Assembly (NCBI GenBank): GCA_900454475.1
Contig: UGSS01000002.1
Location: 620,001-684,000 of the forward strand
DNA: 64,000 bases
Direction of reading: 5' to 3'
From: [Pasteurella] mairii
Lineage (GTDB): Bacteria; Pseudomonadota; Gammaproteobacteria; Enterobacterales; Pasteurellaceae
In this document: positions 20,077 to 30,330 of the stretch, piece by piece
Numbering within the stretch: position 1 is the stretch's first letter
Layout of the letters: every line of letters starts with the position of its first letter
Notes under the pieces: generated by a model
The model's input: the letters and a program-made list of their open reading frames with translations, nothing else
What the model was told of the DNA's origin: nothing
The model's database searches: none
Translations under genes and position numbers: made by a program

Positions 20077-20688
20077 ATGCAAAAAATCACTAAAATTCTG
20101 CTTTCTTCCCTGATTTTTGGGCTGTCTATTCATATGGCACAAGCGGAAACCAAATATGTTTCGGAAAATTTAAATACCTTTTTGCGTAAAGGTGCCGGTG
20201 ATCAATTCAAAATTGCCGGAGCTATTCAAGCCGGCGAAGCAGTGACTGTCTTAGATCGTAAAGATAAATATACGCTTATTCGCGATAGCCGCAATCGGGA
20301 AGCCTGGATTTTAACCAATGAGTTAAGCAATACGCCAAGTAGTAAACAAGAAAATCCTAAACTCAAAGCGCAAATTGAAGAATTAAGCCTTAAACTTAGT
20401 CGTTTGGACAATGATTGGCAACAACGCACCAATGAAATGCAGCGTCGCACTAAACAAGCAGAAGAACAAAGCAGCCAGTTATTGGAGCAAAATTCGCAGT
20501 TAAAACGCGAATTGGATATTACCAAAAATAAAAATCGTGATTTGGAAGCCATGCTGGATGCGGGAAAACGCGAAATTGCGATTCAATGGTTTATTTATGG
20601 CGGTTCCGTACTGGGTGTTGGGTTATTACTCGGCTTAATTATTCCGTTGATTTTACCGAAACGTCGCAAACGTGACGGTTGGGTATAA
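20077..20688 (+). CDS. SH3 domain-containing membrane protein (YgiM-like, TIGR04211)
   Basis: A 203-residue protein with a signal peptide (1-23, ending MAQA), a bacterial SH3 domain (about 25-90; [18 protein letters not shown]), a long coiled coil rich in Q, E and L (about 98-168) and a C-terminal membrane span followed by a basic tail (KRRKRDGW). This is the YgiM arrangement. The SH3 domain would face the periplasm and may contact peptidoglycan; that role is inferred. It is followed 5 bp later by cca. Confidence 0.88.
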   Translation: MQKITKILLSSLIFGLSIHMAQAETKYVSENLNTFLRKGAGDQFKIAGAIQAGEAVTVLDRKDKYTLIRDSRNREAWILTNELSNTPSSKQENPKLKAQIEELSLKLSRLDNDWQQRTNEMQRRTKQAEEQSSQLLEQNSQLKRELDITKNKNRDLEAMLDAGKREIAIQWFIYGGSVLGVGLLLGLIIPLILPKRRKRDGWV

Positions 20689-20693
20689 GCCTT

Positions 20694-21959
20694 ATGAAAA
20701 TCTACCTTGTTGGCGGCGCTGTGCGCGATCAATTATTACAGCGCCCAGTGCAAGATCGGGATTGGGTGGTCGTTGGGGCGACGCCTGAAATGTTGCTCGC
20801 ACAAGGTTATCAGCAAGTCGGCAAGGATTTTCCGGTTTTTTTGCACCCACAAAGCAAAGAAGAATATGCTTTAGCGCGTACCGAGCGCAAATCGGGCGTG
20901 GGTTATGGTGGTTTTATCTGTGATTTTTCGCCGGATATTTCGTTGCAACAAGATTTAATTCGACGCGATTTGACAATTAACGCCCTCGCGCAAGATGAAG
21001 AGGGAAAAATTTATGATTTTTTCCATGGCATTGAAGATCTAAAACGGGGAATTTTGCGCCATATTTCGCCGGCGTTTGCCGAAGATCCACTGCGCGTGTT
21101 GCGTGTCGCGCGTTTTGCCGCGCGTTACCATACTTTAGGTTTTTCCGTGGCTGAAGAAACGTTGCAGCTTATGCAACAAATCACTGATGCCGGCGAATTA
21201 GTGCATCTGACTGCCGAGCGGGTGTGGTTGGAAACAGCAAAAGCCTTATTAGAACCCAACCCGGAAATTTATTTTGAGCTGTTGCGTCAAATCGGCGCAT
21301 TAGCAGTGCTTTTCCCTGAACTGGACGCTTTATATGGCGTGCCTAATCCGATTAGGCATCATCCCGAAGTAGATAGTTTTGTGCATACCATGTTGGTTTT
21401 GCAGCAAGCGACATTATTAAGTCAGACTTTTTCTGTGGATCAACAAAGTGCGGTGCGTTTTGCGGCGATTTGTCATGATCTTGGCAAGGCGTTGAGTCCG
21501 AAAGACAATTTGCCTCATCATTATGGGCATGAAAAAGCCGGTCTCAAACCAATACGCACGCTTTGCCAACGTCTAAAAGTGTCACAGGTGATACAAGATT
21601 TGGCGTTACTTTGCTGCGAATTTCATACGCATGTGCATAACGCTTTTGAATTACAAGCAAAAACCGTCGTGAACTTGTTTAATCAACTGGATGTATGGCG
21701 CAAACCGCAACGTTTTGAGCTGCTGTTGTTGGTTTGTGTGGCAGATTCGCGCGGACGGACGGGGTTTGAACAAGTGGCTTATCCACAGCGAACATTTTTA
21801 TGGCAATTGTATCAATGTGCCTTGCAAGTTGATGTCCAACAAGTGATCGCTGATGATTTTAGTAAGCAGGGAATTCGTGATGAACTGAACCGACGTCGGA
21901 TTTTAGTGGTGGAGCAAAAACGTGAAGAAATCTTACCGCACTTTACTAATGATGTTTAA
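20694..21959 (+). CDS. cca: Multifunctional CCA-adding tRNA nucleotidyltransferase
   Basis: Cca adds or repairs the 3' CCA of tRNAs. Residues 1-150 hold the nucleotidyltransferase core ([20 protein letters not shown] with the catalytic Asp pair, [10 protein letters not shown]). The second half has an HD domain ([19 protein letters not shown]) with phosphohydrolase activity in gamma-proteobacteria. I set the start at ATG 20694 ([10 protein letters not shown]), giving 421 residues close to the 412-416 of relatives. Confidence 0.96.
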   Translation: MKIYLVGGAVRDQLLQRPVQDRDWVVVGATPEMLLAQGYQQVGKDFPVFLHPQSKEEYALARTERKSGVGYGGFICDFSPDISLQQDLIRRDLTINALAQDEEGKIYDFFHGIEDLKRGILRHISPAFAEDPLRVLRVARFAARYHTLGFSVAEETLQLMQQITDAGELVHLTAERVWLETAKALLEPNPEIYFELLRQIGALAVLFPELDALYGVPNPIRHHPEVDSFVHTMLVLQQATLLSQTFSVDQQSAVRFAAICHDLGKALSPKDNLPHHYGHEKAGLKPIRTLCQRLKVSQVIQDLALLCCEFHTHVHNAFELQAKTVVNLFNQLDVWRKPQRFELLLLVCVADSRGRTGFEQVAYPQRTFLWQLYQCALQVDVQQVIADDFSKQGIRDELNRRRILVVEQKREEILPHFTNDV

Positions 21960-21999
21960 CCACGTAAAATACGCACAATTTTTTTGATTAAGTGACCTT

Positions 22000-22629
22000 A
22001 TGAACTCCTTAAAATTCATTTTCATTTTGATTCCGGCGCTGTTTTTAGCCGGATGTCAAACGCTGGATATTGCCGACAATCGTCCGACAAATGTGGCTCA
22101 TATTGAGAAAACGGATGCACAATGGCAACAACATTTACAACAACTCAAACAAATTAACTCCTATACTAGCGCCGGTCAATTAGGCTATATTTCCAGCAAA
22201 GAACGCTTTTCCGCCCGCTTTAATTGGCAATATCGCAACACGCAATCTTATACCTTGTTGTTATCTTCTACGATCACCTCTTCAACCTTAACATTCGATA
22301 TGCATCCTTATGGATTAACGATTTCCGACAATAAGGGCAACCAACGTTCGGCGGCGGATGCGAAGTTATTATTGCAAGAAATTATCGGGATGGATATTCC
22401 ATTGGAACATTTTTCCACTTGGCTAAAAGGTCAACCCAATGAACAAGCCGATTACAACGTTGGCAGCAACCATCTGTTAGCCAGTTTTTCCTATCCGGTG
22501 GACGGAGCGAATTGGACTGCTGATTATTTAAATTATCAACCTGTTGGAAATCACATGATGCCGCGGGATATTTTGTTGAAAAATAGCGATCAAACCTTAA
22601 AAATTCGTATTGATCATTGGGCATTTTAA
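22000..22629 (+). CDS. lolB: Outer-membrane lipoprotein insertion protein LolB
   Basis: LolB receives lipoproteins from periplasmic LolA and inserts them into the outer membrane. The 209-residue precursor has a lipobox LAGC with Cys19 as lipidation site. The LolB fold is supported by [20 protein letters not shown] and a length equal to the family. Its stop overlaps the ispE start by one base (TAATG), the lolB-ispE-prs order conserved in gamma-proteobacteria. Confidence 0.94.
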   Translation: MNSLKFIFILIPALFLAGCQTLDIADNRPTNVAHIEKTDAQWQQHLQQLKQINSYTSAGQLGYISSKERFSARFNWQYRNTQSYTLLLSSTITSSTLTFDMHPYGLTISDNKGNQRSAADAKLLLQEIIGMDIPLEHFSTWLKGQPNEQADYNVGSNHLLASFSYPVDGANWTADYLNYQPVGNHMMPRDILLKNSDQTLKIRIDHWAF

Positions 22630-23516
22630 TGAAAACTTACCACTTTTCGACCGCACTTTCCCAATCCCCTGGCAGCAGACGCTTTCCTAGCCCGGCAAAA
22701 TTAAATTTATTTTTATATATTAACGGAAAACGGGCGGACGGTTATCACGAATTACAAACCTTATTTCAATTTCTCGATTTTGGCGATTGGCTGGAAATTG
22801 ACGTGCAAGATAGCGCCGAAATTCGCTTGACGCCAGAAATTCCCGGTGTGCCTTTGGAACAAAATTTGATTTACCGTGCGGCACGTTTATTGCAACAAGT
22901 GACCGGTTGTCGCCAAGGTGCGAAAATCCATTTAGATAAAATATTACCGATGGGCGCCGGGTTAGGTGGTGGTTCATCCAATGCGGCAACGACGTTGATG
23001 GCGCTAAATGCGTTGTGGCAAACTGGACTTTCCGTGCAGCAACTGGCTGATTTGGGCGTCCAGCTTGGGGCGGATGTACCGATTTTTGTACATGGCAAAG
23101 CGGCGTTTGCAGAGGGTGTTGGCGAAAAACTGACTTATTGCCAACCGCCGGAAAAATGGTATTTGGTATTAAAACCGGATATTTCCATTTCTACCGCAGT
23201 GATTTTCCAAGAGCCCGACTTGCCACGTAATACACCAAAACGATCATTACAGCAACTTTTGGCGGAAAAATACGAAAACGATTGCCAAAAAGTTGTGCTA
23301 GATCATTATTCAGAGGTTGAAGAAACCTTACGCTGGTTGTTAAAATATGCACCGGCGAGATTAACAGGAACAGGCGCTTGTGTATTTGCTGAGTTTGAAG
23401 ATGAGCAATCAGCACAAGCAGCATTTAGCAATAAACCGGACGCCTATTTCGGTTTTGTTGCCAAAGGGTTGAATATTTCTCCATTGTCTTCGTATTTGGG
23501 GAAAGTTTTTCGATAA
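22629..23516 (+). CDS. ispE: 4-diphosphocytidyl-2-C-methyl-D-erythritol kinase
   Basis: IspE phosphorylates CDP-methylerythritol in the non-mevalonate isoprenoid pathway. The GHMP-kinase ATP loop [14 protein letters not shown] is clear, and [20 protein letters not shown] carries the N-terminal substrate residues. I chose the ATG at 22629, overlapping the lolB stop, rather than 22617, which lies inside lolB. The product has 295 residues, with a slightly extended N-terminus before SPAKLN compared with E. coli. Confidence 0.95.
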   Translation: MKTYHFSTALSQSPGSRRFPSPAKLNLFLYINGKRADGYHELQTLFQFLDFGDWLEIDVQDSAEIRLTPEIPGVPLEQNLIYRAARLLQQVTGCRQGAKIHLDKILPMGAGLGGGSSNAATTLMALNALWQTGLSVQQLADLGVQLGADVPIFVHGKAAFAEGVGEKLTYCQPPEKWYLVLKPDISISTAVIFQEPDLPRNTPKRSLQQLLAEKYENDCQKVVLDHYSEVEETLRWLLKYAPARLTGTGACVFAEFEDEQSAQAAFSNKPDAYFGFVAKGLNISPLSSYLGKVFR

Positions 23517-23572
23517 ATTAATTAGCTATATGAAATTTCTTACCACTTAAACTCCTTGAGGTTACATTAACA

Positions 23573-24520
23573 ATGCCTGACATAAAACTTTTCGCGGGGA
23601 ATGCCACACCTGAACTCGCAAAACGAATTTCCGAACGCTTATATATTTCACTTGGCGACGCAACAGTGGGGCGCTTTAGTGATGGTGAGGTTCAAGTTCA
23701 AATTAATGAAAATGTAAGAGGTAGTGATGTTTTTATTATTCAATCTACCTGTGCACCGACAAATGACAATTTAATGGAATTGATTGTGATGGTGGATGCC
23801 TTACGTCGTGCTTCAGCTGGTCGTATTACGGCGGTTATTCCTTATTTTGGTTATGCTCGTCAGGATCGTCGGGTTCGCTCTGCTCGTGTGCCTATCACTG
23901 CAAAAGTCGTTGCCGATTTCTTATCTAGTGTAGGTGTAGATCGCGTGCTTACCTGTGATTTGCATGCCGAACAAATTCAGGGTTTTTTTGATGTCCCAGT
24001 AGATAACGTGTTTGGCTCTCCGGTATTAATTCATGATATTTTGAAGAAAACTGATTTAGTCAATCCAATTGTTGTCTCTCCTGATATCGGCGGGGTAGTG
24101 CGCGCACGCGCGGTCGCTAAATTGTTAAATGATACTGATATGGCGATTATTGATAAGCGTCGCCCGAAAGCTAATGTTGCACAAGTAATGCATATTATCG
24201 GGGATGTTGCAGATCGTGATTGCATCTTGATTGATGATATGATTGATACTGGTGGTACCTTGTGCAAAGCAGCGGAGGCCTTGAAGGAACGTGGAGCAAG
24301 ACGCGTATTTGCTTATGCAACCCATGCGGTATTCTCTGGATCAGCAGCAAAAAATTTAGCCAATGACGTATTGGATGAGGTTGTTGTGACTGATACTATT
24401 CCACTTTCTCCAGAAATCAAAGCATTAGGTAAAGTACGTGTATTAACACTTTCTGGCATGTTGGCTGAAGCAATTCGTCGTATCAGTAACGAAGAATCTA
24501 TTTCAGCAATGTTTAGTTAA
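23573..24520 (+). CDS. prs: Ribose-phosphate pyrophosphokinase
   Basis: Prs makes phosphoribosyl pyrophosphate from ribose-5-phosphate and ATP, feeding purine, pyrimidine, histidine and tryptophan synthesis. The 315-residue length is typical. Motifs include [10 protein letters not shown], the metal-binding [12 protein letters not shown] and the PRPP loop [10 protein letters not shown]. It follows ispE by 56 bp and ends at a strong uptake-signal terminator whose T-tract is the insertion point of an IS200-type element. Confidence 0.98.
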   Translation: MPDIKLFAGNATPELAKRISERLYISLGDATVGRFSDGEVQVQINENVRGSDVFIIQSTCAPTNDNLMELIVMVDALRRASAGRITAVIPYFGYARQDRRVRSARVPITAKVVADFLSSVGVDRVLTCDLHAEQIQGFFDVPVDNVFGSPVLIHDILKKTDLVNPIVVSPDIGGVVRARAVAKLLNDTDMAIIDKRRPKANVAQVMHIIGDVADRDCILIDDMIDTGGTLCKAAEALKERGARRVFAYATHAVFSGSAAKNLANDVLDEVVVTDTIPLSPEIKALGKVRVLTLSGMLAEAIRRISNEESISAMFS

Positions 24521-24586
24521 TTTTTATCAATTCGGGACAGGGGAGATTCTTTTTGTTCTTTTAGTACCGAATTAAACATAAAATAG

Positions 24587-24629
24587 AAAAAGTGCGGTTA
24601 AAAATCTTCAGATTTTGACCGCACTTTTT
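24587..24629 (+). terminator. Terminator of prs made of inverted uptake signals
   Basis: AAGTGCGGT (24590-24598) pairs with ACCGCACTT (24618-24626), with an inner AT-rich extension of the stem and a TTTTT tail (24625-24629). The tail is shared with the left edge of the IS element. Confidence 0.88.
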
Positions 24630-24774
24630 ATTATAGGCAGACAAAGTCTGCCTATAAAAACCATACGCTATGCGTATGGAATCAAAAAGCTTAAGCGTTG
24701 AGCAGAAATGAAAAATCCTCGCTATATAATGAATAAGGCTGACAACCAAAATTCAAAATATAGGAGGATAAGTT

Positions 24775-25239
24775 ATGGCAAGTAAATCCAATGACGATTC
24801 AAGTCTATCACACACGAGATGGAACAGTAAGTATCATATTGTGTTTATTCCGAAATATCGAAGAAAGGCAATTTATGGGAAATTGCGAGTTGATATAGGA
24901 GGGATATTAAGGCAATTATGTGACTACAAAAATGTAGAAATCATAGAAGCTCATGCAATGAAAGAGCATATTCATATGCTATTAAAGATACCGCCGAAAT
25001 TGGCAGTGTCGAGTTTTATGGGATATCTTAAAGGTAAATCTTCATTGATGATATTTGAACGACATGGGAATTTAAAATACAAATACGGAAATAGGCACTT
25101 TTGGGCGAAAGGCTACTATGTGAGTACGGTAGGCTTAAACACAAAAGTAGTGGAAGAATACATCAGGAATCAAGAAAAAGAAGATATGATTCAGGATAAT
25201 TTATCGAAGAAAGGATATGTAGACCCCTTTAAGGGGTAA
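24775..25239 (+). CDS. tnpA: IS200-type Y1 transposase TnpA
   Basis: A 154-residue HUH-superfamily transposase that cuts and joins single-stranded DNA at the replication fork. The HUH motif is His65-Ile-His67 in KEHIHMLLKIP and the catalytic tyrosine is Tyr129 in VVEEYIRNQ. The N-terminus (HTRWNSKYHIVFIPKYRR) is the family hallmark. A strong AGGAGG ribosome site precedes it. The frame is intact, so this copy may be active. It differs from the second copy at residue 147 (Gly here, Glu there). Confidence 0.95.
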   Translation: MASKSNDDSSLSHTRWNSKYHIVFIPKYRRKAIYGKLRVDIGGILRQLCDYKNVEIIEAHAMKEHIHMLLKIPPKLAVSSFMGYLKGKSSLMIFERHGNLKYKYGNRHFWAKGYYVSTVGLNTKVVEEYIRNQEKEDMIQDNLSKKGYVDPFKG

Positions 25240-25323
25240 GCCATAGAGTCATTGTGCGGTTGTCGGTCTTTTCACATGCCCCTTGAGGGGCATGTGAAGT
25301 CCTAGGCCCTTATAGGGTAGCCT

Positions 25324-25347
25324 AAAAACCGCCCGTTTTACGGGCGG
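25324..25347 (-). terminator. Inward-facing terminator at IS right end, serving dnaJ
   Basis: Read leftward, CCGCCCG and CGGGCGG pair around a 5-base loop and are followed by TTTTT. Transcripts arriving from dnaJ, whose stop is 20 bp away, would end here before crossing tnpA. Confidence 0.75.
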
Positions 25348-25367
25348 ATTGTTATTTATTTAACTGA

Positions 25368-26501
25368 TTATTTGCCTAAATTATCGAAGAATTTTTTAAC
25401 GCCATCAATAAAGCTAGAGGATTTTGGACGGTGTTGCGTTTTGCCTTCCAAACTTTCTTCTAATTTTCTCAACAATTCTTTTTGTTCTTCATTGAGTTTG
25501 ATTGGGGTTTCAACAATAATTTTACAAATTAAATCACCGACATAGCCACTTCTGGTAGAGGATACACCTTTACCACGCAAGCGCAATAATTTACCGGTTT
25601 GTGTTTCTTCCGGAATTTTCACTTTTAAGCGACCATCCAAGGTTGGTACTTCAATTTCGCCACCTAATGCCGCCATGGTGAAGCTGATTGGCACTTCGCA
25701 GTAAAGATTGTTTCCGTCACGTTGGAAAATATCATGTTCTTTAACATGGATGACCACGTACAGATCGCCTGCCGGCGCGCCATTTTCCCCTGCAGCACCT
25801 TCACCGGATAAGCGTAATTGATTGCCGGTATCAACACCCGCTGGAATCGTAACAGAAAGGTTTTTCTTTTTATGTACACGTCCGTCGCCATGGCAGCTAC
25901 GACATGGTTTTTCAATTTTTTTACCAGACCCGTGACAGGTTGGACAAACTTGTTCTGTCACAAAGAAGCCTTGTTGACGACGAACACGACCTGCACCGTG
26001 GCACGTTGGACAAGTTTCTACTTTAGAACCCGCTTCTGCACCGGAACCATGGCAGCTTTCGCATTCAACCAAGGTATTGATTTGAATATCTTTTTTAGTC
26101 CCTTTTACCGCTTCTTCTAAGGTGATTTCAATATCATAACGTAAGTCTTCGCCACGCACGACGCGTTGACGACCGCGACTTCCGCCAAAAATATCGCCGA
26201 ACATATCACCAAAAATATCGCCGAAATCGGCGCCACCGAAGCCACCAAAGCCACCAGCGCCGCCAAATCCACCTTGTTCAAAAGCAGCATGACCATATTG
26301 ATCGTAAGCGGCTTTTTTCTCTTTATCGCTTAAGATTTCATAGGCTTCATTGATTTCTTTGAATTTTTCTTCGCTTTCTTTATCCCCTTTCGTACGGTCA
26401 GGGTGATATTTCATTGCAAGGCGTTTATAGGCGCGTTTAATTTCTTTTTCATCCGCCCCTTTTTGAATGCCTAGTACTTCGTAATAATCTCGTTTTGCCA
26501 T
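25368..26501 (-). CDS. dnaJ: Chaperone protein DnaJ (Hsp40)
   Basis: DnaJ delivers unfolded proteins to DnaK and stimulates its ATPase. The J domain (1-70) contains HPD in YHPDRT, followed by a Gly/Phe-rich region with many GGFGG repeats. Four CxxCxGxG zinc repeats ([32 protein letters not shown]) and the C-terminal substrate domain complete it. I set the start at ATG 26501 ([11 protein letters not shown]), giving 377 residues; the frame is open upstream but that part overlaps a repeat. dnaK lies 170 bp upstream in the same direction. Confidence 0.98.
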   Translation of the reverse strand: MAKRDYYEVLGIQKGADEKEIKRAYKRLAMKYHPDRTKGDKESEEKFKEINEAYEILSDKEKKAAYDQYGHAAFEQGGFGGAGGFGGFGGADFGDIFGDMFGDIFGGSRGRQRVVRGEDLRYDIEITLEEAVKGTKKDIQINTLVECESCHGSGAEAGSKVETCPTCHGAGRVRRQQGFFVTEQVCPTCHGSGKKIEKPCRSCHGDGRVHKKKNLSVTIPAGVDTGNQLRLSGEGAAGENGAPAGDLYVVIHVKEHDIFQRDGNNLYCEVPISFTMAALGGEIEVPTLDGRLKVKIPEETQTGKLLRLRGKGVSSTRSGYVGDLICKIIVETPIKLNEEQKELLRKLEESLEGKTQHRPKSSSFIDGVKKFFDNLGK

Positions 26502-26517
26502 AATTTTGTATAATTCT

Positions 26518-26583
26518 GTAGGGTGGGCGTAACCCACCATCTCGCTAAATTTTGATATTTTGGTGGGTTATCACCCACCCTAC
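26518..26583. repeat. Long inverted repeat between dnaK and dnaJ
   Basis: The arms GTAGGGTGGGCGTAACCCACC (split as GTAGGGTGGGCG and TAACCCACC, 26518-26539) and the complementary 26561-26583 are nearly perfect and flank a 21-base AT-rich loop. The arm itself is partly palindromic (GGTGGG/CCCACC). It looks like a dispersed non-coding repeat unit rather than a gene signal. Confidence 0.75.
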
Positions 26584-26590
26584 GTAATAG

Positions 26591-26618
26591 ACCAAAAGGG
26601 CGTATTGCTACGCCCTTT
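26591..26618 (-). terminator. Terminator-like hairpin after dnaK
   Basis: Perfect 10-bp stem AAAGGGCGTA (26595-26604) with TACGCCCTTT (26609-26618) and a 4-base loop. Read leftward it ends in CCCTTTTGG, a short T-run. It probably reduces read-through from dnaK into dnaJ. Confidence 0.6.
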
Positions 26619-26664
26619 GTAGAGACACAATGCTTGTGTCCGCGGACACACAGAGTGCCCCTAC
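26619..26664. repeat. Second inverted-repeat unit between dnaK and dnaJ
   Basis: A 46-bp unit bounded by GTAG and CTAC. It contains GACACAA-TGC-TTGTGTC (26624-26640) and the overlapping palindrome GTGTCC-GC-GGACAC. It abuts the dnaK terminator on one side and the dnaK stop region on the other. Confidence 0.6.
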
Positions 26665-26671
26665 TCGTGAA

Positions 26672-28576
26672 TTATTTATTATCTTTCACTTCCTCAAACT
26701 CAGCATCAACTACGCCATCATCTTTTGGATTTTGTTGCGCTTGTTGTTGACCTTGTTGGGCTTGCGCTTGACCTGCTTGAATAAGTTTTTCAGACACTTG
26801 AATTAATGCTTGAACTTTCGCATCAATTTCAGCTTTGTCTTCGCCTTTCGCCGCAGTTTCAAGTTCATTTACCGCTGCTTCGATTGGTGCTTTATCTTCT
26901 GCTGATAATTTATCGCCCACTTCGCTTAATTGTTTGCGAGTAGAGTGAACTAAATGATCCGCTTGGTTACGCGCTTGCACTAATTCTTCAAATTTACGGT
27001 CCGCTTCGGCGTTTGCTTCTGCGTCACGTACCATTTGTTGAATTTCATCATCACTCAAACCAGAAGATGCTTTGATGGTAATTTGTTGTTCTTTACCAGT
27101 GCCTTTATCTTTCGCGGAAACGTGGATAATACCGTCTGCATCAATGTCAAAAGTTACTTCAATTTGTGGCATACCGCGTGGCGCTGGATTAATCCCTTCT
27201 AGGTTAAATTGACCTAAAGATTTATTTGCGCTCGCTTGTTTACGTTCACCTTGAAGTACGTGAATTGTCACCGCACTTTGGTTGTCTTCCGCGGTTGAGA
27301 ACACTTGCGATTTTTTGGTTGGAATTGTGGTGTTTTTCTCAATCAAGGTAGTCATCACGCCGCCCATGGTTTCGATACCTAATGAAAGCGGAGTAACGTC
27401 TAACAATAATACATCAGTGACGTTACCGGATAATACGCCGCCTTGAACTGCTGCGCCCACAGCAACCGCTTCATCAGGGTTCACGTCTTTACGTGGTTCT
27501 TTGCCGAAGAATTCTGCCACTTTTTGTTGAACCAATGGCATACGAGTTTGACCACCCACCAAAATCACATCATTGATGTCAGAGACGCTTAATCCAGCAT
27601 CAGCCAATGCCACTTTTACCGGTTCCATAGAGCGTGCTACTAAATCTTCTACCAAGGCTTCTAATTTTGCACGCGTTAATTTAATGTTTAAGTGTTTTGG
27701 ACCGGTTGCATCTGCGGTGATGTACGGAAGATTAACATCAGTTTGTTGCGCAGAAGACAGTTCGATTTTCGCTTTTTCGCCAGCTTCTTTCAAACGTTGC
27801 ATTGCAAGTGGGTCGTTACGTAAATCTACGCCTTGTTCTTTTTTGAACTCGTCTACTAAATAGTTGATCACGCGGTTATCAAAGTCTTCACCACCTAAGT
27901 GTGTGTCCCCGTTAGTGGCTAATACTTCGAACGTTTTTTCGCCGCCCACTTCATCGATTTCGATAATGGATAAGTCGAATGTACCGCCCCCTAAGTCATA
28001 AACCGCGATGGTTTGGTTGCCTTTACCTTTATCTAAACCGTAAGCCAATGCTGCCGCTGTCGGTTCATTGATAATACGTTTAACTTCAAGACCCGCGATA
28101 CGACCTGCATCTTTGGTTGCTTGACGTTGTGCGTCGTTAAAGTATGCCGGTACGGTAATTACTGCTTCAGTTACGGTTTCACCCAAGAAATCTTCTGCGG
28201 TTTTTTTCATTTTTTTCAATACTTCAGCAGAAATTTGTGGCGGTGCCATTTTTTCACCTTTCACTGAAACCCAAGCATCACCATTATCTGCTTTTACGAT
28301 TTCAAATGGCATAATGTTCACGTCGCGTTGGACTTCTTGATCTTCAAAACGACGACCGATTAAACGTTTGATTGCAAATAACGTATTTTTCGGATTGGTT
28401 ACTGCTTGACGTTTTGCTGGTTGACCAACTAAGGTTTCGTTATCGTTGGTATAAGCGATAATTGACGGTGTCGTACGATCCCCTTCGGCATTTTCGATAA
28501 CGCGTGGTTTATCGCCATCCATTACCGCTACACAAGAGTTTGTTGTACCTAAGTCAATACCAATAATTTTTCCCAT
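26672..28576 (-). CDS. dnaK: Chaperone protein DnaK (Hsp70)
   Basis: DnaK is the main ATP-dependent Hsp70. The 634-residue product starts [18 protein letters not shown] at ATG 28576. The nucleotide-binding domain carries [13 protein letters not shown] and [11 protein letters not shown]. The substrate domain and helical lid follow, and the C-terminal tail is Gln-rich and ends in EFEEVKDNK, close to the EEVxD-type tail. Upstream in-frame codons to 28645 overlap the heat-shock promoter and are rejected. It is transcribed toward dnaJ. Confidence 0.99.
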   Translation of the reverse strand: MGKIIGIDLGTTNSCVAVMDGDKPRVIENAEGDRTTPSIIAYTNDNETLVGQPAKRQAVTNPKNTLFAIKRLIGRRFEDQEVQRDVNIMPFEIVKADNGDAWVSVKGEKMAPPQISAEVLKKMKKTAEDFLGETVTEAVITVPAYFNDAQRQATKDAGRIAGLEVKRIINEPTAAALAYGLDKGKGNQTIAVYDLGGGTFDLSIIEIDEVGGEKTFEVLATNGDTHLGGEDFDNRVINYLVDEFKKEQGVDLRNDPLAMQRLKEAGEKAKIELSSAQQTDVNLPYITADATGPKHLNIKLTRAKLEALVEDLVARSMEPVKVALADAGLSVSDINDVILVGGQTRMPLVQQKVAEFFGKEPRKDVNPDEAVAVGAAVQGGVLSGNVTDVLLLDVTPLSLGIETMGGVMTTLIEKNTTIPTKKSQVFSTAEDNQSAVTIHVLQGERKQASANKSLGQFNLEGINPAPRGMPQIEVTFDIDADGIIHVSAKDKGTGKEQQITIKASSGLSDDEIQQMVRDAEANAEADRKFEELVQARNQADHLVHSTRKQLSEVGDKLSAEDKAPIEAAVNELETAAKGEDKAEIDAKVQALIQVSEKLIQAGQAQAQQGQQQAQQNPKDDGVVDAEFEEVKDNK

Positions 28577-28612
28577 AATCTGTTTTCTCCTAATAAAATT
28601 CTGTTGTCTCTT

Positions 28613-28640
28613 AGATAAGGATTGAATTTCACATTTCAAG
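28613..28640 (-). promoter_or_regulatory. Probable sigma-32 heat-shock promoter of dnaK
   Basis: Read leftward: CTTGAAA (28640-28634), a 13-bp spacer, then CCTTATCT (28620-28613), which fits the CCCCATNT consensus at five positions. It lies 37 bp before the dnaK start codon. Heat-shock control of dnaKJ is established in gamma-proteobacteria; this site is inferred from pattern. Confidence 0.62.
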
Positions 28641-28826
28641 GTCAAATTCCAATATTTTTCAACATTTTTTCCTGAAAAGTGCGGTCAAATCCGTTCACGT
28701 TTCTGTAAATGTGAACGGAAAAATAAAATTCAAGGGGAGGGCGGAAAATTTTTTGACTTTATAGCGGGTTATGTTAGTTTATTGTTGAAAATTTGATAAT
28801 AACCTAAGGAACTACAAGGAACTACA

Positions 28827-30239
28827 ATGAAAAAGTCAACATTAGCGATCGGAATGCTTGTCGCCCTTGGTGCGCTATGGAGTGGTGGCGCGTGGTACAC
28901 TGGAAAAGTTGCTGAAGAAAATTATGTATCTTATCTGCAACAAATTAACCGAAGCGCTAGATTAATTTCCACCGAACATGGTTTGGGCAAGGTTGAAAAT
29001 GTGAAATTTGAGCGCGGTTTTTTTAGCTCAACTTTGTCCTACGATTTGCTCCTCACTTCGGCGAAAGATAATGTCACTTATCATTTGCCGATGGTGGGAA
29101 AAGTTTATCATGGACCTATTACGCTGAATAATTTTTCAGTCGCGATGTTTTCTGCCGATCTTGCCTTACAGAAAAATGAACAAACAGCGCTTTGGTTTAC
29201 GGATGACAAAAGTAATCCGCTAGCGCTGACGCTTACCATGGGCTATAACCAACAAGTTAAAGGTGAACTTAATTCTAGCGCGAAAGTGAATTTGGATGCG
29301 GAACAGTTGCAATGGACAGGGAATGTGCAATTTGAGTTGGACAAAAAAGGATTTGGCAAAACCCTCGGCAATTTCCCAAGTTTAACGATCCACAAAGAAA
29401 CCGAAGATCCGGCAAGACCCAATACCATTTTGTTGAAAAATGTGAAAGTGAATGTGGAGCGCCCGAGTGCGGATTTATTTAATGGTCAATATCAGGTGAA
29501 CATTGCGGATTTTGCGCTTAATGGTATAGATAAAAAAGGGCAGGATTATCATTTACAACTTGATGACGTCTCGCTTGCGCTTAACTTAAAACAAGAACAA
29601 AACTGGGTAGATTCTGATTTTGTTTATCAGATAGCGGATGTGAAAGAAAATAATCGTTCAGTGGCGGGATTGCAATGGAATATGATGTTAAACCATCTTG
29701 ATGCCGATGCGTTACGCTTGTTTTTACAAGAGGCGGGTAAACTTAATCAACAAAATAACTTAAGTGCCGAGGGAATAAAGGCGCTAGAAAAATTGTTAAA
29801 TAATCAACCGCACTTGCAATTATCGCCGTTAGGACTAACCAACAGCAAAGGCAAAGCTACGCTAAATTTGGATGTCGGCGTGGTGCAAAATGTGCTTAAC
29901 GCAGGACAACAAGGCAAAATCTTAGATTTATTTAACGCCTTAAAAGGCGATCTCAACTTAGATAAAGCCTTTCTGAAAGAATTTATTGCCACCTCATTAA
30001 TGGCATCAGATAACCGCATCAGCCAAGCCGATGCGGAACAAAACGCGCAAAACATCTTGGATAAAAAACTAAAATCGCTAGTAAGCCAAGGGTTATTCAA
30101 AGAAACTGATGATAAATATACGCTGACATTCAACCGCGATAACGACAAATTAAATGTTACCGGCAAAGATTACAGCGAACAAGATATTCAGGCTTGGATC
30201 TTCATCCTCGCCATGATGATCTACGCCGGCGGGGTTTAA
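28827..30239 (+). CDS. YdgA-family protein (DUF945)
   Basis: A 470-residue protein with an N-terminal hydrophobic anchor (about 5-22) and a large beta-rich periplasmic part, the usual layout of the DUF945/YdgA family. Typical features are the early YTGKVAEENY segment and internal repeats of the form LNLDVGVVQNVLN. Its biochemical role is unknown. It lies divergent from dnaK, the order seen in Haemophilus. The start is preceded by two tandem copies of AAGGAACTAC, the second placed correctly as ribosome site. Confidence 0.82.
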   Translation: MKKSTLAIGMLVALGALWSGGAWYTGKVAEENYVSYLQQINRSARLISTEHGLGKVENVKFERGFFSSTLSYDLLLTSAKDNVTYHLPMVGKVYHGPITLNNFSVAMFSADLALQKNEQTALWFTDDKSNPLALTLTMGYNQQVKGELNSSAKVNLDAEQLQWTGNVQFELDKKGFGKTLGNFPSLTIHKETEDPARPNTILLKNVKVNVERPSADLFNGQYQVNIADFALNGIDKKGQDYHLQLDDVSLALNLKQEQNWVDSDFVYQIADVKENNRSVAGLQWNMMLNHLDADALRLFLQEAGKLNQQNNLSAEGIKALEKLLNNQPHLQLSPLGLTNSKGKATLNLDVGVVQNVLNAGQQGKILDLFNALKGDLNLDKAFLKEFIATSLMASDNRISQADAEQNAQNILDKKLKSLVSQGLFKETDDKYTLTFNRDNDKLNVTGKDYSEQDIQAWIFILAMMIYAGGV

Positions 30240-30330
30240 TCTGGTTTTTTTAAATAAAAATCATCGTATGAAAAAAGCGCAGTTTTTTCATATACTTGCG
30301 TTGATGAAACGGTGTAAAATCATCTTCAAG

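Larger units (their letters stand above)
24625..25357 (+). mobile_element. IS200/IS605-family element, copy 1
   Basis: This 733-bp block recurs inverted at 33859-34591 with equal length; outside it the sequences diverge, so these are the practical ends. It encodes one Y1 transposase and no tnpB. Near the left end are hairpins GGCAGACAAAGTCTGCC and CCATACGC-TATGCGTATGG. Near the right end are a perfect 11-bp hairpin (25271-25296 region) and CCGCCCG/CGGGCGG at 25329-25347. There are no terminal inverted repeats and no target duplication, as expected of this family. The first five Ts may belong to the target rather than the element. Confidence 0.9.

Noticed and set aside
27573-27863. Open frame of 96 codons on the plus strand inside dnaK
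   Set aside because: It is antisense to a strongly conserved gene, has no ribosome site and follows from dnaK codon bias.
28690-28719. Hairpin TCCGTTCAC/GTGAACGGA upstream of dnaK as terminator
   Set aside because: No T-tract follows on either strand and no gene ends there. It may be a minor regulatory or chance repeat.
30267-30292. AT-rich stem TATGAAAAAA/TTTTTTCATA as terminator between ydgA and modE
   Set aside because: The stem has almost no G/C pairs, so it would be weak. It may still help end transcription of the convergent genes, but I do not list it as a feature.
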